Source: Phycisphaeraceae bacterium
GTDB taxonomy: Bacteria > Planctomycetota > Phycisphaerae > Phycisphaerales > UBA1924
NCBI GenBank assembly: GCA_007693965.1
Contig: RECQ01000061.1
Location: forward strand, 1 to 48,241
Length of the DNA: 48,241 bases
Direction of reading: 5' to 3'
In this document: positions 42,419-48,241 of the stretch, piece after piece
How the letters are laid out: each line of letters begins with the position of its first letter
How positions within the stretch are numbered: the first letter of the stretch is position 1
Position numbers and translations under genes: made by a program
Notes under the pieces: generated by a model
What the model saw: only the letters and a program-made list of their open reading frames with translations
Databases searched by the model: none
What the model was told of the DNA's origin: nothing

Positions 42419-43348
42419 TCAGAAGGCGAGCGAGAGCAGCGCGAAGTATTCAAGATCGTTCTTGTCGGTGTCGGGTCCGGGTCGGCTGTCATATCGGTGT
42501 GTGGCGCCGAGTCGGAGCGAAAGGTTCATTTCCGGATCGACGAGGATCTCGTATCCCGCGTCGGTGTAGGTGCGGAACTCGCGCCGATCCCGGAAGGACG
42601 GGTACACCTCGGTCGTCACAAAGAAATTCTGGCGCTCCGTGATCTGCCAGATCAGATCCAGACCCGCGAGGCCTTCCCAGCGAAACTTGTTGTCATCGCC
42701 GCCGAAGGTTCGCGAACCACCGGCGCCGAGCCTGCCCCGCAGGGTGAGGTCGTCTTCCCGGATGAAGGTGTAGCTCGGGCCGGCGAAGCCGGAGAGTCGC
42801 CATTCCCAGTCCTGGAAGTCATCGAACTCGGCGCGTCCGAGCGCGAAGAAGCCCCATCGTGAATCTTCGAAGAGCCAGTCGTTGCGAGCGTTGAAGTTGG
42901 CGCGGTTCGTGGTCTTGCTGCCGTCGTCCGTTCCGTAGGTGTAAGAGGCCCGGGCCCGGGTCTCCATCAGGTCGGTGATGCGCTCGGTGCGGATTCCGGC
43001 GCGAAAGTTGAACGTCTCGGTGTTGCCCTCTGAGCCGTTCAGACCCAGTTCGGCGGAGCGTCGCCATCCCTCGAAGAACGCAGACCGCGGCAGGGCGGCG
43101 ATGCGCTCTTTCTCTGTCTCCGATTCTTCCTGCATCACCGCCATCGACGCCTTCGCGGCCGCCAGCGATACGGGCAGTAGCGCTCCCGGCGACGCCGGCG
43201 ACGATGCGCCCGCGATCACTGACGCCGGCTGGTACCGCATCGCATCACTGGAGTCGATGTCCATTCCGATGTTCCCGGCGGCGCCTGCCGCGCCCGCAAT
43301 GGCGCCAACGCCGGTCAACGCCACGATCGTCTGCATGAGTTTCCTCAC
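42419..43348 (-). CDS. DUF481 outer-membrane beta-barrel protein
   Basis: The 309-residue protein has a signal peptide (RKLMQTIVALTGVGAIAG), a disordered linker and a DUF481 barrel (YdiY-like salt-induced outer-membrane family). Strands alternate regularly: RSAELGLNGSEGNTETFNFR, ARASYTYGTDDGSKT, and the terminal FALLSLAF with the C-terminal Phe required for barrel assembly. The function is unknown. The GTG at 43348 is preferred because it adds the Arg-Lys N-region and GGAAGGA lies upstream; the ATG at 43336 is the alternative. Confidence 0.85.
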   Translation of the reverse strand: MRKLMQTIVALTGVGAIAGAAGAAGNIGMDIDSSDAMRYQPASVIAGASSPASPGALLPVSLAAAKASMAVMQEESETEKERIAALPRSAFFEGWRRSAELGLNGSEGNTETFNFRAGIRTERITDLMETRARASYTYGTDDGSKTTNRANFNARNDWLFEDSRWGFFALGRAEFDDFQDWEWRLSGFAGPSYTFIREDDLTLRGRLGAGGSRTFGGDDNKFRWEGLAGLDLIWQITERQNFFVTTEVYPSFRDRREFRTYTDAGYEILVDPEMNLSLRLGATHRYDSRPGPDTDKNDLEYFALLSLAF

Positions 43349-43576
43349 CGATGGTGTCCTTCCTGAAAACTGGTGAACTGAAGACGGGTGAAACAGGTTT
43401 CCCATCGTGCCTGCGCATCACTCCGCGCCGAAGTCCTGGCGCAGTTTGAGTCGCCAGAATAGCGATGCGGGCGGTGCGCAGACGACTCCCGATGGTGTGC
43501 AGAAGTCGTGGACAAATTGCGGTGGATCCGCCGGGCGCAAGCCTTGTTTATGCAAGAACTTACGGAACGCGGGCGG

Positions 43577-43604
43577 CGCCGGCGCCTCGCGCCGGGCGCC
43601 GGCG
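43577..43604. terminator. GC-rich hairpin after SRPBCC gene
   Basis: CGCCGGCGC (43577-43585) and GCGCCGGCG (43596-43604) form a perfect 9-bp stem right after the SRPBCC stop on the minus strand. There is no T run, so termination is uncertain. The rest of the 257-bp spacer holds no gene. Confidence 0.4.
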
Positions 43605-43605
43605 A

Positions 43606-44070
43606 TCAGGCCGGGGCCGTCTGTCCGGCCTCAGTCGCGGCGGTGCGCAGATCATCAATGTCCTGCTGAATCGCCTTGCGAAGCGCACCGGCGAAGAGGA
43701 ACGACATCGGCGACATCAGCCTGGCGCACAGCGTCTCCGGCCTGCAGCGCATCGACAGGTCAATGCGTGTCCCGGCGCCGTCGGGCGTAAATCGAAACTC
43801 GCTCGTCCACACCGATCCATGCGAATCGCACACCGCCGTGAACGTGGAGGGTGGATCGAACTCGGTGATTTCAAGCGTCTCCGTGCACTCGCGCTTCATC
43901 ATGATGCGTGTTTCACGCCAGCGCGTGCCCTTGCCGATGGGGCCCTCCGTGAGCAACTCGATCTGCTCCACACCCCGAAGCCGGTTCGGCGCCTCGTGCA
44001 GATCTGTGAAAAGATCAAACACGCGCTCGGGCGGCGCCTCGATCCGGTCGCTCATTGTGATGTTCGCCAT
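43606..44070 (-). CDS. SRPBCC (START/Bet v1-like) family protein
   Basis: The 154 residues have the helix-grip fold pattern of polyketide cyclase/dehydrase-like proteins: the first strand and helix SDRIEAPPERVFDLFTDLHE, IELLTEGPIGKGTRWRE, FTAVCDSHGSVWTSEFRF, and the final helix MSFLFAGALRKAIQQDIDDL. Such proteins bind hydrophobic ligands, and the ligand here is unknown. The ATG at 44070 begins the fold; the open frame extends 33 codons earlier without an SD. Confidence 0.88.
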   Translation of the reverse strand: MANITMSDRIEAPPERVFDLFTDLHEAPNRLRGVEQIELLTEGPIGKGTRWRETRIMMKRECTETLEITEFDPPSTFTAVCDSHGSVWTSEFRFTPDGAGTRIDLSMRCRPETLCARLMSPMSFLFAGALRKAIQQDIDDLRTAATEAGQTAPA

Positions 44071-44188
44071 AAAGTCGCTCTCACTGTCGATGTCAGGCGG
44101 TGCGCGCAATCGCGACGGACGCCGCGAAGACGACAAGAGCATTGTCCTGCCGGCGCCGCTTCGATTCAAGTGAATTCTTCGCCTGCCG

Positions 44189-44941
44189 TCAGCGGGGAGC
44201 GTCCGCGGAATCCGAATCCTTCAGACGATCGCTGAATTTCCGCCGCACCTTTTCAACCTTGGGCATCGACACCGCCTGCACGTAGCCGCTCTGCGGATTC
44301 CGCGCCACATAGTCGTGGTGGTAGTCCTCGGCGATGTGGAAGGCGTCCAGCGGCTCCAGCGTGGTGACGATGGGGCGGTTGTGCGCGCCCGAGGCCTCCA
44401 GCTCGCGGATATATGCCTCCGCCGCGCGGCGCTCCTCCTCGTTTGCGAAGAAGATCGCCGAGCGGTACTGCGGCCCCACGTCGGGGCCCTGTCGGTTGAG
44501 CTGCGTCGGGTCGTGCGTCGCGAAGTGCACTTCGAGCAGTTTGGTGTAGCTGATGCGCGTCGGGTCGTAGATGATCTTGACCACCTCGGCGTGCTTCGTC
44601 CGGCCCGATGCGACGGCCTGGTAGTTGGCGTTGGCGGGGTCGCCGCCGGCATAACCGGGCAGGGCGTCGATCACGCCGTCGAGCTGCTCGAAGACCGCCT
44701 CGACGCACCAGAAACACCCACCCGCGAAGACGGCCTCGGCGACAGGGCCATCGTGATCGGCAGGGGGTGTGCGCGAAGACGCCGCGGGCCTCGCGGCGTC
44801 GGTCGGCGTCCCATCACCCGCGCCTCCTCCGGAACCCCCGGATCCCTGCACACGGGCGTCGCTGTCGCCGCCGGAGCAGCCGAGCGCAAGCAGACAGGCC
44901 GCGGTCAGTAGAATGAGAGTCAGCACCAGGCTCATGTTCAT
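44189..44941 (-). CDS. msrA: Lipoprotein methionine sulfoxide reductase A
   Basis: MsrA reduces methionine-S-sulfoxide in proteins. The catalytic motif is GGCFWC (Cys76), followed by YAGGDPANANYQAVASGRTKHAE and PQYRSAIFF, all canonical. This copy has a lipoprotein signal (ALGC, Cys22) and a Ser/Gly/Pro-rich linker of ~45 residues, so it should act outside the cytoplasm, tethered to the membrane. AGGAG 6-7 nt before the ATG fixes the start. The gene is co-directional with the DUF1294 and outer-membrane genes upstream, and export suits envelope protein repair. Confidence 0.95.
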   Translation of the reverse strand: MNMSLVLTLILLTAACLLALGCSGGDSDARVQGSGGSGGGAGDGTPTDAARPAASSRTPPADHDGPVAEAVFAGGCFWCVEAVFEQLDGVIDALPGYAGGDPANANYQAVASGRTKHAEVVKIIYDPTRISYTKLLEVHFATHDPTQLNRQGPDVGPQYRSAIFFANEEERRAAEAYIRELEASGAHNRPIVTTLEPLDAFHIAEDYHHDYVARNPQSGYVQAVSMPKVEKVRRKFSDRLKDSDSADAPR

Positions 44942-45026
44942 GATTTCTCCTCAGTGGGCGCGCGTGTGCGGACAGGCGGCCATGGGCCGGTAGTCCGGTT
45001 CGCCGCGGAGGCACATCGTAGGCGGA

Positions 45027-45332
45027 TCAGTCCGCGTGCAGCAGCACGGCGAAGGCCCGCGCCACGAAGAACCACCCCGCCGCGTGGAAGGCGATGATGA
45101 CCCACGATGTCAGCAGAAACCCCCGGCTCCGCGTCTTGTGGCGCAGCAGGCGGCGCGCCAGCACCCCCCCCGGCCAGCCGCCGAGGGCCTCGAGCGTGTG
45201 CAGGAATCGCTCGGGCGTGCGCCGGCGGCCGCGTCGAGCGGCCCGCTTGTCGTGGGAGTATGCGGCGAAGGCGATAAGGCTCATCACCAGGTAGACAAAG
45301 AGCGCAAGAAGCAGCGCGTTCTGGGCGTTCAT
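45027..45332 (-). CDS. DUF1294 small membrane protein
   Basis: This 101-residue protein has the DUF1294 plan: an N-terminal helix (ALLLALFVYLVMSLIAFAAY), the motif SHDKRAARRGRRRTPERFLH and TLEALGGWPGGVLARRLLRHKT, and a C-terminal helix. The function is unknown. TACAAT (45345-45340) ends 7 nt before the ATG with no SD, which suggests a leaderless message. Confidence 0.9.
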   Translation of the reverse strand: MNAQNALLLALFVYLVMSLIAFAAYSHDKRAARRGRRRTPERFLHTLEALGGWPGGVLARRLLRHKTRSRGFLLTSWVIIAFHAAGWFFVARAFAVLLHAD

Positions 45333-45474
45333 CGGCGCAATTGTACCCTGCGCTGGGTGACATCACATGGAGACGCAAGAGCGCAGGGTTACAGCAGGGA
45401 TGTCCGGATCTCTGATCGACTCCGAACGGAGGCTCCACCTCCGCGCTTTCCGCGCCGCCGCGTGAGACCCGAAG

Positions 45475-46323
45475 TCAGAACAGAAACCGCACCCCGATCG
45501 TGATCGCGAAGCGCGTCTCCGGGCGACGGTCCAGCTTCTGGATTGCGGGAAGCTGGAGCGACGCCTCCGCCGCGAAGCGCCGACCCTCGAAGAGCACCCC
45601 CGGCGCCAGGAAGACCTCGTGATCGCCGTTGGTCTCGTAGAGGCCGTTCATCTCCAGCACGGCGTAGATCGCCGCGTCGCTGGAGTCGGCGTAGTCGGCG
45701 GGGCTGACGCGGTAGAGATACGCCGCGTCGTAGCGCAGCAGGTCCGCCTTGCCCTTGCCCGCGAAGAGCGGCTCGCGTTCGGTCCCGGTGTTGAACTTCC
45801 ACTGCCCCGAGAGGCTGAGGCCGTGGCGCCCGCGGATCATCGTTCCCACCGCCCCGACGATTGGATCCCACGAGTCGCTCGACACGCTGGTGAAGGTCGG
45901 GATCTCGAGGCCCGTGAGCAGGCTGACGCGGAGGGTGTCGATCGGGCCCGTGTCGTGGCGCAGCACGCGCCAGCGCATCATGGCGGTCACATCGTCAAGA
46001 TCGAAGACGCTGCCGCTGTCGGCAGGGTCCGGCGCATCCACCTCGCGATACACCAGCGGCGCCGAGAGGCTGAACGAGATGTCGGAGGTGATGCCGTGGA
46101 TCAGCGACGTCACGCTCGACCACTGCTCGACCTCGCGATCGCGCCCCGTCGGGTCGTCGCGCAGACGCGTGAACCGGATCTGCTCTCGCAGCACCGTGTG
46201 CCCCGGCGATGGCTGGGTGGCGGCGCCGGTGTTGATCGCCTCCTGGGCGTGCGCGATCGGCGGTGCGAGAAAGGGCGCAACGAGCGCGAGCGCTCCGGCG
46301 AGGATGTGCGGATGTGTACGCAT
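45475..46323 (-). CDS. Outer-membrane transporter-like beta-barrel
   Basis: This 282-residue protein has a signal peptide ending AHA and a barrel of amphipathic strands (VTSLIHGITSDISFSLSAPL, LRVSLLTGLEIPTFT, HGLSLSGQWKFNTGT) with a C-terminal aromatic residue (VRFLF). It resembles the MetA-pathway/phenol-degradation barrel family, members of which also occur beside metal-efflux genes. No substrate can be read from the sequence, but an HMA lipoprotein gene lies upstream on the same strand. GGAGA before the ATG is a plausible ribosome site. Confidence 0.75.
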   Translation of the reverse strand: MRTHPHILAGALALVAPFLAPPIAHAQEAINTGAATQPSPGHTVLREQIRFTRLRDDPTGRDREVEQWSSVTSLIHGITSDISFSLSAPLVYREVDAPDPADSGSVFDLDDVTAMMRWRVLRHDTGPIDTLRVSLLTGLEIPTFTSVSSDSWDPIVGAVGTMIRGRHGLSLSGQWKFNTGTEREPLFAGKGKADLLRYDAAYLYRVSPADYADSSDAAIYAVLEMNGLYETNGDHEVFLAPGVLFEGRRFAAEASLQLPAIQKLDRRPETRFAITIGVRFLF

Positions 46324-46563
46324 GAAGTGTGTCTCCGTGCGGAATCGGATGGAAAGAGTGCGAAAGAGTGTGAACAGGATCGATGCGGTGTGTGGCGGAA
46401 TAGATCGGGATCGGAATGGATCGGGGAGAGCGGGCCCGCCATTTCGATCGGGCGCTGTCTCCGAGGCTTCGTCGAAGACTCCTCAGCCTCGGCGTCTATC
46501 GGATGCGTCGAACAAGCCGTGTTGTGACGATGTCACGGATTCTGAAATCGCCAGTGTGTCAGG

Positions 46564-46627
46564 TCGCCAGCTCGCCAGCTCGCCAGCTCGCCAACTCGTC
46601 GATTTGTCAATTCGTCAATCTGCCGAA
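46564..46627. repeat. 8-bp tandem array (decaying)
   Basis: There are eight consecutive 8-bp units. The first three are TCGCCAGC, then TCGCCAAC, TCGTCGAT, TTGTCAAT, TCGTCAAT and CTGCCGAA, so identity falls steadily from left to right. Confidence 0.85.
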
Positions 46628-46638
46628 CGCGCGTCTCT

Positions 46639-46728
46639 GCCTCGTCGCACAGTGCGCCATCGTCGCGCGTCTCTACCTCGTCGTACGGCGCGACCTCATC
46701 ACACGGCGCGCCCTCATCGCCAAGGCGC
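46639..46728. repeat. 18-bp degenerate tandem array
   Basis: There are five 18-bp units with the consensus ACCTCRTCRYACGGCGCG (for example 46675-46692 and 46693-46710). The first two and the last are more diverged. Confidence 0.8.
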
Positions 46729-46830
46729 CATCAAGACGCCGAGGCTGAGTCCTCGAAGCCTCGGGCCCGGCGCCCGCCGACACAGACCGCGCCGATTCGA
46801 CCAGTCTCGAGCAATCGACGACAACAAAAA

Positions 46831-47184
46831 TCAATCGTTCGGCGTCCGAATGCTCACCAGCGTGAAGCCCGCCTCATTGATGGCGCGGGCGAGCTGGGAC
46901 CTCGTCGGCTTGGGCGACTCCGCCAGGCCGAGATAGACCTCGCCCTCGCCCAGGTCGGTCATCACGCTGTCGACGCCGCGCACCCGCATGAGCTGTTGGT
47001 CGATGTTGTGGGCGCACAGCGGGCAGCTCAGCCCGTGGACGACGAGTGTGGCCGAGGGGGCGTCGATGGCGGTGTCGTCGTCGCGCAGGGCGACGCCGCC
47101 GTTCGAATTGCTCTGCGTCGTCGCGCAGCCGGCGATGAACAGGATCGTGAACGCGAAAAGCGCAAGAATCAGGGAAATGCGCAT
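46831..47184 (-). CDS. HMA-domain lipoprotein (metal-binding)
   Basis: The 117 residues have a lipoprotein signal (FIAGC, Cys20), a short polar linker and a heavy-metal-associated domain: ATLVVHGLSCPLCAHNIDQQ with Cys54 and Cys57, then VRGVDSVMTDLGEGEVYLGL. HMA domains are normally cytosolic chaperones or pump domains; here the domain is exported and tethered. It might bind copper or mercury in the periplasm and pass it to an outer-membrane or pump partner (inference). The ATG at 47184 has GGAGA upstream. Confidence 0.88.
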   Translation of the reverse strand: MRISLILALFAFTILFIAGCATTQSNSNGGVALRDDDTAIDAPSATLVVHGLSCPLCAHNIDQQLMRVRGVDSVMTDLGEGEVYLGLAESPKPTRSQLARAINEAGFTLVSIRTPND

Positions 47185-47330
47185 GGGAATATCTCCGTGT
47201 GAATTGGTCTGGATTCAACGTGTGATCGATGTGAACGATGAGCGAGCAACGGACCCTCAAAGGGGCCGGCGCACAGAATCAGCGGTCGCGGGGCGCGACG
47301 GGCGCGCAGAATCCCCGCGGGTCGCCCGCT

Positions 47331-47705
47331 CTACGTTGTCCAGATGCACAGAACCGCCTGTGCCCGCACGCCGGCAAGGCGCGCCGGCTCGCTCCGCGGC
47401 GCTCGTGTCGCCGGACGCGTCTGCGTCGGCGCCATCACCACGATCTCGAGCGATCGCAGCGGCAGCAGGTCGCGAAGATCCTGCGCCGGCCGCGGCGCCG
47501 GCCGATCCGGCGAGGGCGTCCCGTCCTCAGGCGCCTGCGCCGAGCACTCGCACCCCAACGGGCAGCAGCACTCGATCGCGCAGCACGCCGCCACTCCGGC
47601 CGCGGCGGGCGTCGCCGGCGACTCAGCGCGGAATCCACCACCCAGCACGCCGAACAGGGCCTGCTGGAGAATCAGCGTCAGGATGAGCAAAAGCCTCGCA
47701 GACAT
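47331..47705 (-). CDS. Cys-rich secreted or membrane-anchored protein
   Basis: I do not recognise this 124-residue protein. One N-terminal hydrophobic helix (LLLILTLILQQALFGVLGGG) could be a signal peptide or anchor. A dense Cys cluster follows (Cys41, 42, 46, 47, 48, 52, 54), then a Pro/Ala/Arg-rich tail. The cluster suggests thiol metal binding. It lies directly upstream of the HMA lipoprotein gene on the same strand (146 bp), which fits a metal-handling set. TATACT (47722-47717) ends 11 nt before the ATG. Confidence 0.65.
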   Translation of the reverse strand: MSARLLLILTLILQQALFGVLGGGFRAESPATPAAAGVAACCAIECCCPLGCECSAQAPEDGTPSPDRPAPRPAQDLRDLLPLRSLEIVVMAPTQTRPATRAPRSEPARLAGVRAQAVLCIWTT

Positions 47706-47804
47706 TGGTCCACGAGAGTATAGACCACCCCCAACCCCGGTTGCGGCGGCGTCACGGGGCCGGGAAAACCCGGGGACCAGACGCCGCAGGCCGCAGGACT
47801 GAGT

Positions 47805-48068
47805 TCAGTCCTTCGGCTTCGCCTTGAGCAGCCGCTCCGCATCCTCTGGCGAGATCGAGCCCTCGGCGACGTACGCCGCCACCTCGCGCCGGGTCCGCTC
47901 CCGCTCCTTCTCGCGGTTGCCGTAGAAGATCGTGCCGAACACAATCGCGAAGATCGCGATCAGCCCGCCGACCGTGAGCGTCACCAGCGTGACGATCATG
48001 GCGCCTTCGGGGATGTCGTCGGTCGAGACGGTCGCAAGGCTGTTGAAGAGCGTGGTCAGTTCCAGCAT
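47805..48068 (-). CDS. Small single-helix membrane protein with SHOCT-like tail
   Basis: The 87 residues have a short acidic N-terminus, one membrane helix (MIVTLVTLTVGGLIAIFAIV), a strongly basic/acidic helix (NREKERERTRREVAAYVAEG) and the ending ISPEDAERLLKA, which resembles the short SHOCT helix-turn-helix at protein ends. The function is unknown. The ATG at 48068 has GGAG 7 nt upstream; the frame opens to 48143. The right copy of the terminal repeat lies upstream. Confidence 0.78.
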   Translation of the reverse strand: MLELTTLFNSLATVSTDDIPEGAMIVTLVTLTVGGLIAIFAIVFGTIFYGNREKERERTRREVAAYVAEGSISPEDAERLLKAKPKD

Positions 48069-48173
48069 GGGAGAGCTCCAGGGCGGGGCGGTGAGGACGC
48101 CCAGCCTACCCCGTATTTCCGATTCCAGCTCCCGCCGTTTCATCGCCGGACCGCAACCTACGCTCGCGCGTCC

Positions 48174-48241
48174 CCCCTCTCCCCCTGGAGGATTATGCGC
48201 CGTTCGGCGCGTGTTAGGCGCAGATTTTGGCGCGCGTCGCG
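48174..48241 (-). repeat. Right copy of terminal inverted repeat
   Basis: This is the reverse complement of bases 1-68 with a single mismatch (48186) after 55 identical bases from the window end. Read on the minus strand it precedes the small membrane protein gene, just as the left copy precedes copA. Confidence 0.9.

Larger units (their letters stand above)
46450..46775. repeat. Repeat element with inverted ends and inner tandem arrays
   Basis: The arms 46461-46497 and 46734-46764 are inverted copies with a 6-bp indel; both contain CCGAGGCTTCG and CAGCCTCGGCGTCT, read on opposite strands. GGGCGC extends the match outward. Between them lie an 8-bp and an 18-bp tandem array. The element fills most of the 507-bp spacer (46324-46830); the remaining left part is only the leader of the barrel gene. 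Confidence 0.8.

Noticed and set aside
46564-46728. Tandem arrays considered as CRISPR
   Set aside because: The units are 8 and 18 bp with no unique spacers, and there are no cas genes.
1-48241. Whole window as a linear plasmid or phage with terminal inverted repeats
   Set aside because: The content is chromosomal (leuS, glyS, folC), with no replication, capsid or terminal-protein genes. An assembly break at a repeat explains it better.

Overview
The window looks like one contig from a high-GC planctomycete, most likely class Phycisphaerae. This is inferred from the gene mix, not from a marker gene: two exported proteins end in a short Pro-Thr/Ala-Pro motif, a hydrophobic helix and an Arg run (the PEP-CTERM-like ending common in Phycisphaerae). 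There are also many small lipoproteins, a bactofilin next to a zinc-ribbon bactofilin-like protein, and an FHA domain fused to a GspE/PilB-type ATPase. There is no rRNA, phage module, transposase or CRISPR array. I support 52 protein genes and one tRNA.

Layout. 1-2459: a copper P-type ATPase behind a 68-bp repeat. 2475-7599: lipoproteins, an MDR dehydrogenase, the FHA-ATPase and a GNAT-like protein. 7618-9220: OsmC and the bactofilin pair. 9344-16808: folC, a DCC thiol oxidoreductase, a Na/Pi cotransporter, a CoA-binding protein, a lipoprotein, an MscS channel and a Y-family polymerase. 16972-23608: two separate DUF433/DUF5615 toxin-antitoxin-like pairs, with a SnoaL-like lipoprotein/VOC/AraC block and leuS between them; a structured ~200-bp repeat flanks the SnoaL/VOC/AraC block. 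23673-30109: an iodotyrosine-deiodinase-like flavoprotein, then a six-gene run of membrane proteins, five of them built from the same two-helix plus soluble module. 30200-35223: threonine dehydrogenase-like protein, tRNA-Arg, a haloperoxidase-like exported protein with altered active-site residues, glyS and a small membrane protein. 35249-45332: mixed metabolic, envelope and stress genes (ICMT-like, eda, MarC, PfpI, class V aminotransferase, DUF1328, parvulin, PEP-CTERM-like protein, DUF481, SRPBCC, lipoprotein MsrA, DUF1294). 45475-48068: an outer-membrane barrel, an HMA-domain lipoprotein, a Cys-rich secreted protein and a small membrane protein. With copA at the other end, both ends of the window carry metal-handling genes.

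Three window-wide patterns stand out. First, at least 15 genes have a TANNNT-type -10 hexamer ending only 5-8 nt before the start codon, which predicts leaderless mRNAs; most of the others have a clear Shine-Dalgarno (SD) sequence. Second, the spacers between convergent genes often hold palindromic or decayed tandem repeats, each of a different family. Third, the two window ends are a 68-bp inverted repeat whose first 55 bp are identical, so the window probably ends where an assembler met a dispersed repeat.

The most promising undescribed items are the membrane-protein paralog array at 24450-30109 and the hairpin repeat at 17597-17820/19634-19843, whose two copies show a compensatory base-pair change.
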